From a virus: 27,290 nucleotides of DNA. Shown piece by piece: positions 1 through 12,000 of this stretch; position 1 is the stretch's first letter; each line of letters begins with the position of its first letter. The stretch is from positions 1 to 27,290 of IMG/VR virus record IMGVR_UViG_3300034374_008288; one strand, written 5' to 3'. The position numbers were made by a program, and so were the translations under genes. The notes below the pieces were generated by a model that was not told where the DNA came from, made no database searches, and was given only the letters and a program-made list of their open reading frames with translations.

Positions 1-1390
1 TCGGACCCCTTGGCCTACCGATAACTGGTATGATGGCTATTTGATCAACAGATAAATCAGTATTGTCATAGCTTAGGGATATTTCTTCTGATGCTATTTT
101 TGTATCATCCCCTAATATTTGTTGGTTACTATAGCCTATACTCCATGTTATCGTTCCCGTATTTTTATTATGACCCACAGATTTTCTTTGTATAATATTT
201 CTTAAATTTCTATTTGGTGGCTTTAATGAAGAATTTATATTGTTATATACATACGAGGCGAATTCAAAGGGCTTATTGCTAGCGATTAATGCATCATATT
301 CTGTTTTTGCATTTTCGTATTTATTGTCTATCCTAGAAGAATATCCAAGATCATTTAGCCCAATAACAGAACCATTAACGGTAATAGACATAGAAGATCC
401 TTCTTGTGAGTTCTCTATGCTAGATTCTAATTCGTGTACACATTTAGTGCCATCAACGGCGACCAACCATGTGTCTGTCACGCTATAACCAGCACCGGAA
501 ATATCAACATTAGAAGTTCTATTGTGATTATAGGCTTTATACCCAAAACCAAATCTAGCAGAGGAAAGATCTATATTTGTATTATCGCTAGTTGAAGAGT
601 CCATATAAAATGGTGAAAATTTTGGACCATCGGTTTTTGAATTTATGTGCGAAGCTATACCTTCGGCACTGGGCTCATCTATAAGTCTAGATTCTATCCA
701 TTTAGCGGCTTGTCTCCACGCCTCACCATCAGTATCCAGTGAGCCACTATTATTATATCTTCTTAAGCCGGTTGCGGATAGCGTGTGCGTAAGTGTAAAG
801 GTTTTCCATAATATGCCAGTTAGATTATTCCCTATAAAAGAAAACTGCCCATCGTTTTGAGATAATTCCCAGCTTTCTCCAACCGCTGAAACCATATGTT
901 CTGGGATATTCTTATTATCTTCATAATAAGCCTCAAAAACAAAACTATATTCTGTATAATGCATACCAGCGGTTTCTTCTGTTTGTTCTGGTACTTCTAC
1001 AGAAATTAGTCTAGCATCATTAAATTTTATCTGGTTATTGGTTGAATCATAGGGGTTTATTTCTAATACGCCATTACCAATAGTTGGAAATTCATTTCTA
1101 TTAAATTGAAGCTTGATTATTTTTTCGCCAAAAACTTTTGATTGCCTTTCACCGCGAACCAAAGCAGAAGATGAATCTGATGGTTTTATTGTGGCCGTAC
1201 CCGTAATATTAATTGTGAATCTTGTATTAAGATGTGATCCATCTTCAGCTAATACTTCTTCTCTCGATATAGAGTAAGACGGGAATGGCCCATACCCACC
1301 TTTCTCGTTACTAGAAAAGGTGTCATCTTTTCCACCAATGATAAGTATATCATTTATGTCTGGATGATTTGAAGTAAATTGAATAGCCAT
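1..1390 (-). CDS. Tail-associated virion protein, paralog of the 534-residue neighbour (3' end outside window)
   Basis: An open frame begins with ATG at 1390 (MAIQFTSNHPDIND...) and stays open through base 1, giving about 463 codons with no stop, so the C-terminus lies outside the window. An AAGGA Shine-Dalgarno site sits just before the ATG, 9 bases after the upstream gene's stop. The protein aligns with the upstream 534-residue protein along its whole visible length: GPFPSYSISRE against GPMPRFSINRE near the N-terminus, then NDARLISVEVP against DDARLISMELP, then FTLTHTLSATGLRRY against FTLTHSVSAVGIRKH. By that alignment roughly 80-90 residues are missing. I do not recognise a named family. 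It is beta-rich, has no signal peptide or membrane segment, and its place after the tape measure and giant fibre-like genes suggests a tail-tip, baseplate or tail-surface component. The paralogy is clear; the function is inferred from position only. Confidence 0.85.
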   Translation of the reverse strand, partial: MAIQFTSNHPDINDILIIGGKDDTFSSNEKGGYGPFPSYSISREEVLAEDGSHLNTRFTINITGTATIKPSDSSSALVRGERQSKVFGEKIIKLQFNRNEFPTIGNGVLEINPYDSTNNQIKFNDARLISVEVPEQTEETAGMHYTEYSFVFEAYYEDNKNIPEHMVSAVGESWELSQNDGQFSFIGNNLTGILWKTFTLTHTLSATGLRRYNNSGSLDTDGEAWRQAAKWIESRLIDEPSAEGIASHINSKTDGPKFSPFYMDSSTSDNTNIDLSSARFGFGYKAYNHNRTSNVDISGAGYSVTDTWLVAVDGTKCVHELESSIENSQEGSSMSITVNGSVIGLNDLGYSSRIDNKYENAKTEYDALIASNKPFEFASYVYNNINSSLKPPNRNLRNIIQRKSVGHNKNTGTITWSIGYSNQQILGDDTKIASEEISLSYDNTDLSVDQIAIIPVIGRPRGP

Positions 1391-1399
1391 CTTATTTCC

Positions 1400-3004
1400 T
1401 TATACATAAGTATATTCTATTGACATATTATATGCGCCGGTTTTTGGATTCCAAGATTCTGTTTTTGATGTTATCCTTGGTGAATTATGATACCAAATCA
1501 TAGTAGGTAAAGCATATGCATCCGTTCCATCGGGCTTAGAGTCTCTCCTATCTGAAGCCATTACTAAGTCCACGCTTATTTTTAGTTTTTTCTCTGTTGT
1601 TGTATTTGGGTCATATAAAAATGGCCCATTTCTAACTACACCTATAACACTAATATTATCATGCTCATAATCTATATCTTGATCATTTTCATATGTTATT
1701 TGAACGTTCTGAGAAATGGCCCCATCTACAAGAATTTCTTCATCGCTAAATGAAAAACTCCAAGATATAGTACCAGCAGATTTATTGTGTGTCTCAGAAT
1801 GATTCATAGCGTATGGCAATATGGTGCCAGTTTTGTATCCAGCAGAAACAAAAGCGTTATATGCCGCCTGAGCTATTTTTCCTATTTTGCTTTGGCTTAT
1901 ATCTGCATTATCGAAAAACTTAGCATACTCATCTATCGCGTTAAAATATTTGTCATCAGTATTATCATTCTCCGATTTTTCAGTTAGGCCCGTAACGGTG
2001 CCATTTACTGTTATAGTTACATTCGCTTGTTCTATAGAATTATCTATACTAACATCAATTTCATGTAAAGCTTTTATATCTTCAAGAGACAGTAACCAAG
2101 TATCGGATACAGAATAACTACCAGCAGCAATATCGCTAGTTATTGTTCTTATTTTGTTTCTAGCTTTATAACCATCTGTTTTTAAATCGTTTATTGAGCT
2201 ATCTGTATTTTTATTCATGTAAAACGGATGAAACTGAACAGATATCTCCCTATCATTACCCATTAAGTCTTCTGTTATCGCCCTATCTGGTGTTCCGTTT
2301 ACTAGTTCTGACGATTCAAGTCTTGATTTTACCCATTCTGCTGCTTGACTCCAAGCATGTCCAAAGTTTGGATCTAATACACCATCATTGATGTGTTTCC
2401 TTATCCCAACGGCACTTACAGAGTGCGTCAATGTAAAAGTTTTGTATCTCTGGTTATCTTCATCTATTTTAGCATCCTTAAATACAAACTGACCATCGTT
2501 TGGAGATAAATCCCAAGTCTCTTCGCAGGAAGAAATTTTATATGTTGGCTTTTCCGCTTTTAGTCCCCAATTAGAATTTACGGAAATGCTAGCATCATCA
2601 TAAGCCTCAAAAGTAAAACTATACTCTATGTATTGTGTTCCAGAACTTTCTTCATTTTGTGGTGGAAGTTCCATAGAAATTAATCTAGCGTCATCGAAAA
2701 CTATACTATTAGGCATACCACCATAAGGAGATATTTCGAGTCTATTATCGCCATTAACATTAAAAGATATAAACTGTGTAGCTAGGGCGTGTATAACTTC
2801 TTGGGAATTACCTTTTGTAGTAATGTCTCCTTGGCTAATAGGTGTAGCGAATCCAGAAATGTTGATTGTAAATTTTGATCCGATATATGTTCCATCGCCA
2901 GTAGTCATATCTTCTCTATTGATAGAGAATCTTGGCATGGGGCCAACATTACCGCCATCAACGCTACCTAGTGATGATTGTCCACCTATTAATACTACAG
3001 ACAT
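1400..3004 (-). CDS. Tail-associated virion protein (534 aa), first of a tandem paralogous pair
   Basis: This is a complete 534-residue frame starting one base after the stop of the giant upstream gene, so the two are translationally coupled. Its own Shine-Dalgarno site is weak: the nearest G-rich run lies about 16 bases before the ATG. The protein starts MSVVLIGGQSS and is rich in short beta-strand patterns. A mid-protein segment (about residues 190-235) includes FTLTHSVSAVGIRKH and a conserved WSQAAEWVKSRL helix. A second half begins near the SVSDTWLLSLED segment and ends with a beta-rich tail. No transmembrane or enzymatic motifs are visible. The following gene is a diverged copy, so this family was duplicated in place. 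Tail-tip, baseplate or tail-decoration protein is the best guess from position; I do not recognise the family by name. Confidence 0.85.
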   Translation of the reverse strand: MSVVLIGGQSSLGSVDGGNVGPMPRFSINREDMTTGDGTYIGSKFTINISGFATPISQGDITTKGNSQEVIHALATQFISFNVNGDNRLEISPYGGMPNSIVFDDARLISMELPPQNEESSGTQYIEYSFTFEAYDDASISVNSNWGLKAEKPTYKISSCEETWDLSPNDGQFVFKDAKIDEDNQRYKTFTLTHSVSAVGIRKHINDGVLDPNFGHAWSQAAEWVKSRLESSELVNGTPDRAITEDLMGNDREISVQFHPFYMNKNTDSSINDLKTDGYKARNKIRTITSDIAAGSYSVSDTWLLSLEDIKALHEIDVSIDNSIEQANVTITVNGTVTGLTEKSENDNTDDKYFNAIDEYAKFFDNADISQSKIGKIAQAAYNAFVSAGYKTGTILPYAMNHSETHNKSAGTISWSFSFSDEEILVDGAISQNVQITYENDQDIDYEHDNISVIGVVRNGPFLYDPNTTTEKKLKISVDLVMASDRRDSKPDGTDAYALPTMIWYHNSPRITSKTESWNPKTGAYNMSIEYTYV

Positions 3005-3005
3005 T

Positions 3006-6000
3006 TTATTCTAAATACCCCCTAGTAAATATACTTATGTTATTTTCCGTTGGTGGGAACATTATTAAAGAAATATTACCAGAACTCATATATGCACCAC
3101 TAATAGCTAACGTAGATATACCACTTGGGTTTTGGTCTTTAATGAACAGTGTAGCAACATTTGTTGTTGGTCTTTCTATAAATAATGGTATATTAGTGTT
3201 TTGCCCAATAGAAGCATCCATATATAAACTTGCAAACTTTTCCCAACTAGTAAATATATTAGCGTTATTATTTCCCTCTACGCTGAAAGCGGTATATCCA
3301 GATCCAACATACCCGCCACCAGCACCAATATCTGGTATATCTGTAGTTATATATAATGTTCTATGTTCTGTTTGCTCATAAGAACTAGGAGCGGCTAAAT
3401 ATAGAGTGCTATAAGAATCTTGGCCATATTCAAAGCGGCCAGAAACTGAGAATGGTGTAAATGCCTGATTTAATGTTGCACCAACTGTAGATGTTCCAGC
3501 GCCAGTTAGATATAGTGATGTGTCGTCGCTCTTTCTAATATCTTTACCTATAAATAGTGGCGAACCATATACAATATTTTCAAACTCTGATCCGCTAATG
3601 TTTGTATACATTACGCCGCTAGATCCACCAATTGGTTTCATATATAACCCAAGATCCCCATCCATAGACGGTGTGGATATCGTTAGACCTATATTTGAAT
3701 TAAATAGTGCTGGATCACCACTCATATATAGTGGCCCATAGTTATTCCCAACAGTCTCCATATGTAATGGCATGTCGCCAAATTCTTTTGACTGCCTAAT
3801 CATTAGGTTGATACTGCCAGTATTTGTGTCTCTTCCTTTAGTTTGTAATGTTGATTCTAGCGTTGTAACACCAAGACCGGATATCTGAAGAGATGTTCCA
3901 TCATCATCAAGAGCCAATGGACCGCTAATGAATAGCGACATTGGATTTTTATTAGCGTCTAGAATAAAGAATTTTTGCAGATCAAAATTATAGTTTGGAT
4001 CAAGATTGTATGGGTCTACCGACCTAACAGAGAAATTCCTTATGGCCCCAACCTTATATTTATCATTGCCAAAATTAAGTTTCCTTATTGATAATATGTC
4101 CTCTGATCTTGTTATTAGATCTGGATTTAAATTAGCTATTTGTGTTGTCTCGTAGAACTTTGTTTCATTGGCTAAATTTGTTTTTGCTTGCTGTGCAGTA
4201 GTAACAGAAGATACCTCATAAGCAAGAGTGTTATCAAATGTGCTACTAAATGTGGCTTCAGCAAATGTAATTGGATTATTTGCATCAACCATCACGATGT
4301 GTGAACCAAAATTGTCTCCAGTAGCATCAGGCTCTGGATACGGCGAATCAACATCTGACGCTATAAGGGTTTTCTCTAGGTATATCAAAGTGCTGGTTAT
4401 CTCAAAAAGATATACTCTCGGTAGATTTATTGGATCGTCTCCATGACCTCCGGGTTCTGATATTGTAATCTTGCCCTGAGAATAATCAAAATCATAACCA
4501 AATAGGCCGTATCTTTCGTTACCATAAGAAGAATCTGTGTAATCTGCTTTAGCGTAAGGCATGTCATTGGATGTGTTGCCTTTACCGTACATTGCCCCAA
4601 AATAGCTCCAATCGGCATCATCATTTGCTTTTTTATAAATATAAACAGCACCAACAGCATTTGGAATATGCGGAGAAGTTAATGTGTTTAACACATATGG
4701 ATCAAACAGATGAGCACCAATAAACATAATCTTACCAGCAGGATTATGATAGTCCTCAAAGACCTTAACTGGAACGCCAAAAGCCGCCCTTCTATGGTTT
4801 TCACTTATGTATGCTAAATTATTTGAATTTGAATAACCGCTTGAATCTGGGTTATCAGCAAAATCAATAACTTTAATATCCTGCGAGTAATAGCTAGAAG
4901 ATGTTAGTTTCCATATTTGACCAAAACCACCAAGCCTTCTATCAAAGTAAACATCTTCATTATCAAATGTTAAGCTGTATCCAGCGGAATGCTGGTTATA
5001 TCCAGTTCCAGATCTTTCATATATTTTATATCCATATTTTTCTACATAATATGTCGTTTTTCCTGTGTACCCAGAAATATTAGACACTCCATTTTTTATA
5101 TTTGAAATATTAAAGACGATTATTACATCAAATATCTTAGTGTCGCTTATTTCGCCGTTTGAATAATGTATTTTAGCGGTGGCTGATACTGCACATTGGC
5201 CCAATCTAGATAGTTTTAAATCGTTAATGAACAGGTCTGAATCATTTTGAAGGTCGCTATTGTCATACTCACTAGAGAAAAATTCTTTTATATCTCTTCT
5301 TATTGCTATAAAAGAGTCACCATGAGGAATTTGTTGTGTGCCATTTTTTGCATAATTTATATCTAATAATTCTGATGTCTCTGGTATCTGATATGTTAAA
5401 CCAAAAGACATTTTAGAGGCAAAACGAAGATTTGAATTAGCGATTATATCGTAGATATCAATATCCGCTAATCTATTGTTGCAAAATGCGATTGCTAGAT
5501 TTTTACCGTTAGCATCATAAGCGTCTCTTTTTATTACTGAATTTAATTCGCTATCAACAAACCCATTGTTATCATAATAAAATGCTTTACCCTTATTGTT
5601 GCTTGTGTCTAATATTTTAGTTAGATATGCGGGATTTTTAGTTTGTTGCTGTTTTTTCTGCGAGCCAAAATAAATGTTTTCTGGCGTATTTACCTTTTTA
5701 ATTTTTGAATTGTAATACGTGCTATTTAGATTTCTTTTTGTTATAGAGTTACTAGTTGTGGTGCTATTGTTGAATGTTAAACCTACAGGTAATTCAGAAT
5801 CTTGAGTGATATCAATAAGATATCGACTTCTATCTATGTTAGAATCTCCCCTTCTAGAGATTATACTATTGGCGTATCCGACAGTTCCGTCCACAAATAG
5901 TTCTGCATTATCATTAAGATATTTTTGGGTATCCTTTATTACTAAATTCGCAGAAACAGCACTGATGTCATATTGAGTACCTATAAACAGCGTTGGATTA

Positions 6001-9000
6001 GTGGTAGAAACGCCATATGTATTTGGCATAACTAAAGTTGTATTTTTGTCGTCTTCGTATGGTGCGACTATGAATAGGGTCGCGTTTCCACTTTGTGGAA
6101 TATTCATCATTAAGTTAAGCGAATCATCATGAAAAACTGAACCATACATATTAAGCGTGGTTGTCGTTCCAGAGCCGTAAATTCCGCTAGTATGAAGTGT
6201 TTCCCTGCCAGTAAAAAACGATTTACCAAACACATTTAAAGCGGCATCATCAATACTGGAAGATGGCCCGCTAATGCTTAACGGAATATCGCCCGTGCCG
6301 GGAGGAGAAAATGTTAATGGCAAGATTCCGCTTGAAGAAGGGCCGGAAACATATATCGGGATATCTCCGCTTGGCTTAACCTCTTCTATAAATAATGATG
6401 TATAATTTTCTAAGTCTACAGACTTAAGATATAGTGGGATTTCATCATTATCAACCCCAAAGCCTGTCCATAGCGACATATCAGAGTTTATAGCTGTAAT
6501 ACCAGAAGAATATAATGTGGCATCACCAGAAGCAAATAAGCTTTTTGTGTATAGATTAACTTTTGATTTTTTTTCTGGTATTGAAGCTATGTGTAGCGAT
6601 AAATATTCTTGGTCATCTATATCAAAACCACCAATAAGATTCTGACTAGAGAAATGAGCAAAACCTAAAGAGTTCCCATTGCTCTCCAGTTCATAGTAAA
6701 TCTTATCTCCAGCGTCGTCAACATAATATTCAGTTTTTATGCTTGATTCAAACCCAAATGGACGTATACTATCTGATGTTAAAACTTGATTAGTCTTAAC
6801 AAAGCTGCCATCAACAGCATATTGACTATCTGAATTAGCCACCGATTTACCAACCCTAATAATAGGATTCCTTGATGCTCCTATTTTTTCAGTAGAATCA
6901 TTAAATTCTTCTGATAGCCCTATTGGAAGAGGTGTAAAAGAGTACTTACCAAAAGCATATCTATCAACATTCGAAGTAGCTAAATCTATAATGTTTTTTT
7001 GCACTTCTGTATAGGCGGCTTTATTATATTCATAATACGCTATTCTGCTGAACTTAGTGTTGAATTGCCTTTTTGGAAAAGAAGTAACATTTATAGATAC
7101 ATCAATATTATTGATTTCTGATGATGAATAAAAAGTTATTATTTCTTTTCTTGTTGCAAAATTTAAAGTTGGATCAGAGGTCGATGTGGTACTTATTACT
7201 GGGGCATAAGAATATTTAGAAGTGTATCTATTTCTCTTATCTACTTTATGCTCACTCATTGATCTCAAGTAGTTCGATATAACTGTACTATCTTTTTGTA
7301 TAGAGTTAGAAGATATATCGACATCAGTAACACCAACACAAGCCAAGCCTATAATTAATGTTTTATTAGAATAAAGATTGTCGCCAACATATGAGGACCT
7401 ATTTGTATCATCATAAGTATAGTCCCAATTTCCAACTATTGGGTTAAAGCTATCATTATTTGGTGATGTTAGCGAGCCATGTTTTATCCTAGTAAAAGAA
7501 CCAAAAAAGGGCCTATTTTGTTCGCTTCCCTTTAACAAATTCCCATCAACAACATAATCTTTCCAAATGGCATGTGGTATAGTTATCAAATACTTACCTT
7601 CACCAACAGTTGTAAATGAGCTATTTAGGATTGCATGTGGTGAAATATCACTAAATCTAGTATCATAATAATACATATCTGGAGCAATCCAAGATATTAT
7701 ACCCTTATTTACATTTCCAGATTGGTTGTATGTTAAATCAAAAAGCTCTCCAAGATTAAAGCTTCCGCCATAGTTCTGTGTTAGAAAATTGTAATACTCG
7801 TAGTCATCACCCAAAGTTTCTTCGGGCATTACGCCAACTACAGAATCCGGTCTAGAACCATAATAAAACATATCATGTGCCCCACCCCTAAAAAGAGGAG
7901 CAATACATGGAGTCAAAATATCATATTGGTTTTTATTGATTAACGGTATTAATTTGTCACTATCATAAGTATACATACCATCTTCATATGGTGTTATCGT
8001 ATTATTATCACCGCTTACAGATGGCCCATTGGGCACAATCATGGATCTTGGATCTTTCTTGTAAAGAACCAATTTTGGCAATAAAGAAGAATAACCTATT
8101 GATCTAGCTATAGATTCACCAGAATCTAAATCCGTAGTAGCGGCTAAAAATCTCCCAGAACCGAATTGAGGTTTATCAATAACTATGTTTAGATCGCCAT
8201 AATACCCATTAGATATCTCAGGTAAACTAAAGAAGAAAACTGGCGTTCTTGTTCTGCTCAAATCCTGTGATAATTGGTTTTCAGAAGATTTCGTCCAATA
8301 ACTACCGTCTTCTACAATGAAAGAATCTTTATTGGAATAATCGTAATATATTGTATCTTTATCGAATATCTCAGTATAGTAAAAATATGGATCTATTTCA
8401 GAAGTATAAGATGAGGATACGGCATTATCTGAAAGTATTTTATCATAAGAATAATCTCTACCAAATAAAACATATTCGATTGGATCTTTTAACAAAATCT
8501 TATCGCCAATAACATCATACTTACCAAGTAATCTAATATTCCAAGTTAGGGAATTTACAGAAGTATTATCATAGCTAATATTATTTATGCTTATTAAAGC
8601 GTTTTCATATTCTTTTATTAGCTTATCAGAATACCTGTCGTCAGACTTACTAAAAGAGGGGGATATTTGCTGTATAAAATTAAGTTTTTCTTTTGAAAAA
8701 CTATACAACAGCATTACATCATAAACGCCACTAGTAACACTAGAACTAGATAAGATTTGACCAAAATCATTTAAATTAGTCAATGAATTAGTAACCAATA
8801 GACCATCATCAAATCGCAAGTCTAAACCGAAACCCTCAACACTAAAATATGTGCCAATCCTTTGGATAAAATTTCTATCTATGGTACTTTTTGGCAGGAA
8901 AGAATTGTCACTCTCATGTGACAGCACATTAATAGTTGCCTTCTTGTCTTTTAGTCTTTGGTCTGCCCAAAATAAATAACCGTCTTTATAAAGAATTTTG

Positions 9001-12000
9001 TTTATAGACCAATAACAACTTATTGACGCATCATTTCTTCCCGTTCCGGCCTCATGAGAATCTCTTAATACATTAATGTATGGTGAATAGGGTAAATCGC
9101 CTTTAATTAGATTTGTCTGATTAGTATCTGGAACTCTGCTAGAATCAACTGAGCCGCCAGAATTTATCTCTTTAAACTTAGAACATTTGTAATCTGAGTC
9201 TAATGTTATACAAGATATCTGACCTATCTGCGTTTTTGTTTTATTGTTTTCTATAGTGTAATTATTCAAAGAGGAACTACTAAAAAGTGGCCTCTTTAAA
9301 AATGGGGTCGAAGACCTTAAATAAAGTTCAAGATCATTAATATTTTCAAAATCTATATTTGATCTAGTTGTCACACCACCAAAAACATGTAATGTGCCAT
9401 CTTGCTGTCTATTGCTCAGTGCCACACTTTTGCCAAAACTATCAACCCAAGGCAATATATACCACTGAGATCCGACCTGATTATTAGCAATATCAAACCT
9501 ATCTATTCTTTCATAAATAGGAACACTTACGCCAATACCAGAATAACCAAATCTACTAGAGTTTTCACCGTCTTGTCCGCTTGTTGGTGCTATTTTTCTA
9601 TTTGATTCAGATAAATCCCTTAAAAGTTTCCATCTTCCGTATTGATTACTAAAATAATCATATACATCAACCATAGCCCAATTGGTCACTGCCGCTCTAT
9701 CCCAATACAGGGAAGATCTTGCTATCATCTTCTCGCCAAATGGGGCCTCTGCCGTATTATATGTAATAGACATTGGTAAAGCGTTTGGTTGATTACCATA
9801 GTCAAATTGAAATGTATTGAATATAAAAGGAGAGTAAATAAGATATTTTAAATCACCATTAATATACTGTTTGTATCTCCATTTAAACCCATAAACGTTA
9901 TCTATCCAATCTTCCCAAGGGTGGGTTTCAATTCCAGCAGCAGAATTTATTGAAGAGCCATCACCAGAGAGTGTATTTTTGTGAGATATATCTGTAATTC
10001 TGCCGTAGCGATCAACAGTAATATTAATTACATGTATTTTACCATTTGGGAGATTATAAGGTATCACTCTTTGTCTAAATGTATTATAAATTGAATCAGA
10101 CGTTGCCTGACAATATGGAACACTGCCGTCTACTCTGTGTTCCATCTCGCTAGAAGCGCCGAATAGATCGACAGAGATATCTGCCCCTCTTTCGCCAACA
10201 ACTAGAGTATAAATTTTAGTATTGCCAACGCTATGTGAATATTTAACATCTAAAGCACAACCAAATCTATTCCCGGTGTATGGGCTACATTCATTATTAT
10301 TTATATCTGTAAAAACGTTATGTTCATCACTAGCACAATGATAAGGATAAAAATCTTGTGGGCCTTTATTAAGAATACCAAATGCGCTTTTGCCAAGAGT
10401 CGATACAGGAATGTTTTCCTCTAGGTTTTTAACGATCTTGCCCAAAGTCTTTCTTTCGGCAGCATCTGTATAAACGCTAGAAGCCTCTGTAAAATCTAAA
10501 AACAATGAATATGAAGAATTTTTGTTCAGCTTGACATTATCTAGAGAACAAGAAAAAGCCGCAGTTTTATTTCTTTGTGTTGTTATAAACGCATCGTTTT
10601 CCGGTAGCGGTGTAGAACTTTCCCCTAAAGAATTTCTAGAAGAATAACTTACATCAGCATTCTTTTTAGAAACATAGCCATTTCTACCAGTTGGGGAAAA
10701 AATTGTACTATGGTAATCCCAAGATTGAGCGTCATCACCATACGTATTGCCAACACGGGTCCAATTTATTCCATACTCCTTAAGATATCCAAAGCTTACG
10801 AATTTTAAATTCGAAGTATTTACGGGTTTTTTAAAAAATTGATCTTCGTATAAGTAGAATATGCTTTCATTTTGTACTTTTACAAATTTATCGCCATTAA
10901 GGGGATGAGTATCAGCGGTTGCATCATTTTCATTTTCAAATGCCGCCGAAGATATTCTGATAATATCGTTAGTTTTTAGTCCGTGATTTAATGACGCAAA
11001 TCTATATCCATCATGAACCGCTATAGTGCCAGTTTTCTTGGTGTATATATCTATCTTTCCGCATTTACGTACTGGAGTAAATTTCATTAGGGTAACATTC
11101 GCTTCTAATGAAATAGTTTTTATCTCTGTAGAACTGTCGTCATCAAGCCTTAAATAATATTCAAGTTGATTAGAGTAGTCAGGCGGTCTATTTGGACTAA
11201 AATTCAACGGTATCTGTAAATTAACAACCCTATTTTCATTATAGCCATATTTTTTTTCAGTTCTTGGTAAACTAAAACCGTCTTCTTGATCAGTAGTCAC
11301 AAGATAAAATTGACCAGCAAAATCCCCATCATTAAAATCTGATAAATCATATGCTGTAGATCCAATAGTGTCGCCATATCTAAAATGAGTATCATATCCA
11401 CCAATTAATTCACTTGGATCAAAAATTGCATTATTTCTAGCACCGCCATATGTAAAGTACAAAGTTCTTTTTTGGAAGTATTCATCATCAACACCTCCAG
11501 ATGTTTCCTTACCGCCAACAACTCCGGTAAATTCAATTTTTAAAACGCAATTATCAAAAGATGCAAAATCATTTGATAGAAAAATAGCCCCATCTGGATC
11601 ATCATATTTACCTGTTTCTTCATTTTTGCTGTATATTAAATTATTGTATGGCAGTTGATCAGAACTTAGACATAAACTTCCAACATTATCCCATCTTTCA
11701 ATAGAGCCGTCATATACAAAATCTGTATATACAGTAAATGGTTGTTTCATAGAAACAGCACCCAAGCTTAAATCTTCCCTATTTAAATCTGTATAGTTTT
11801 CATATGCAACAAAAGCCATATCGTCCAATATAGCTATATCGTTTGCCTCCCACGAATCTATAAAAGAAAGATTATTACCAGAAGACGCTGACCCATCTAC
11901 ATATGGGGTCGTAAAATATTTACCACTATCAGAAAGAAAATACCCGCCAACACCAAGGGCTCCTTGTCTAGCCTTTCTATTTGGCATAGAAAAGTAAAGA

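Noticed and set aside
2932-3381. Plus-strand open frame of 149 codons, and other plus-strand frames of 60-134 codons across the window
   Set aside because: All lie opposite long, clearly coding minus-strand genes, lack consistent Shine-Dalgarno sites and have compositions expected from antisense reading. None resembles a known protein.
3009-6608. Repeats of the giant gene as a CRISPR array or DNA-level tandem repeat
   Set aside because: The repetition is at protein level, degenerate in DNA and in one open reading frame, with no fixed spacer length.
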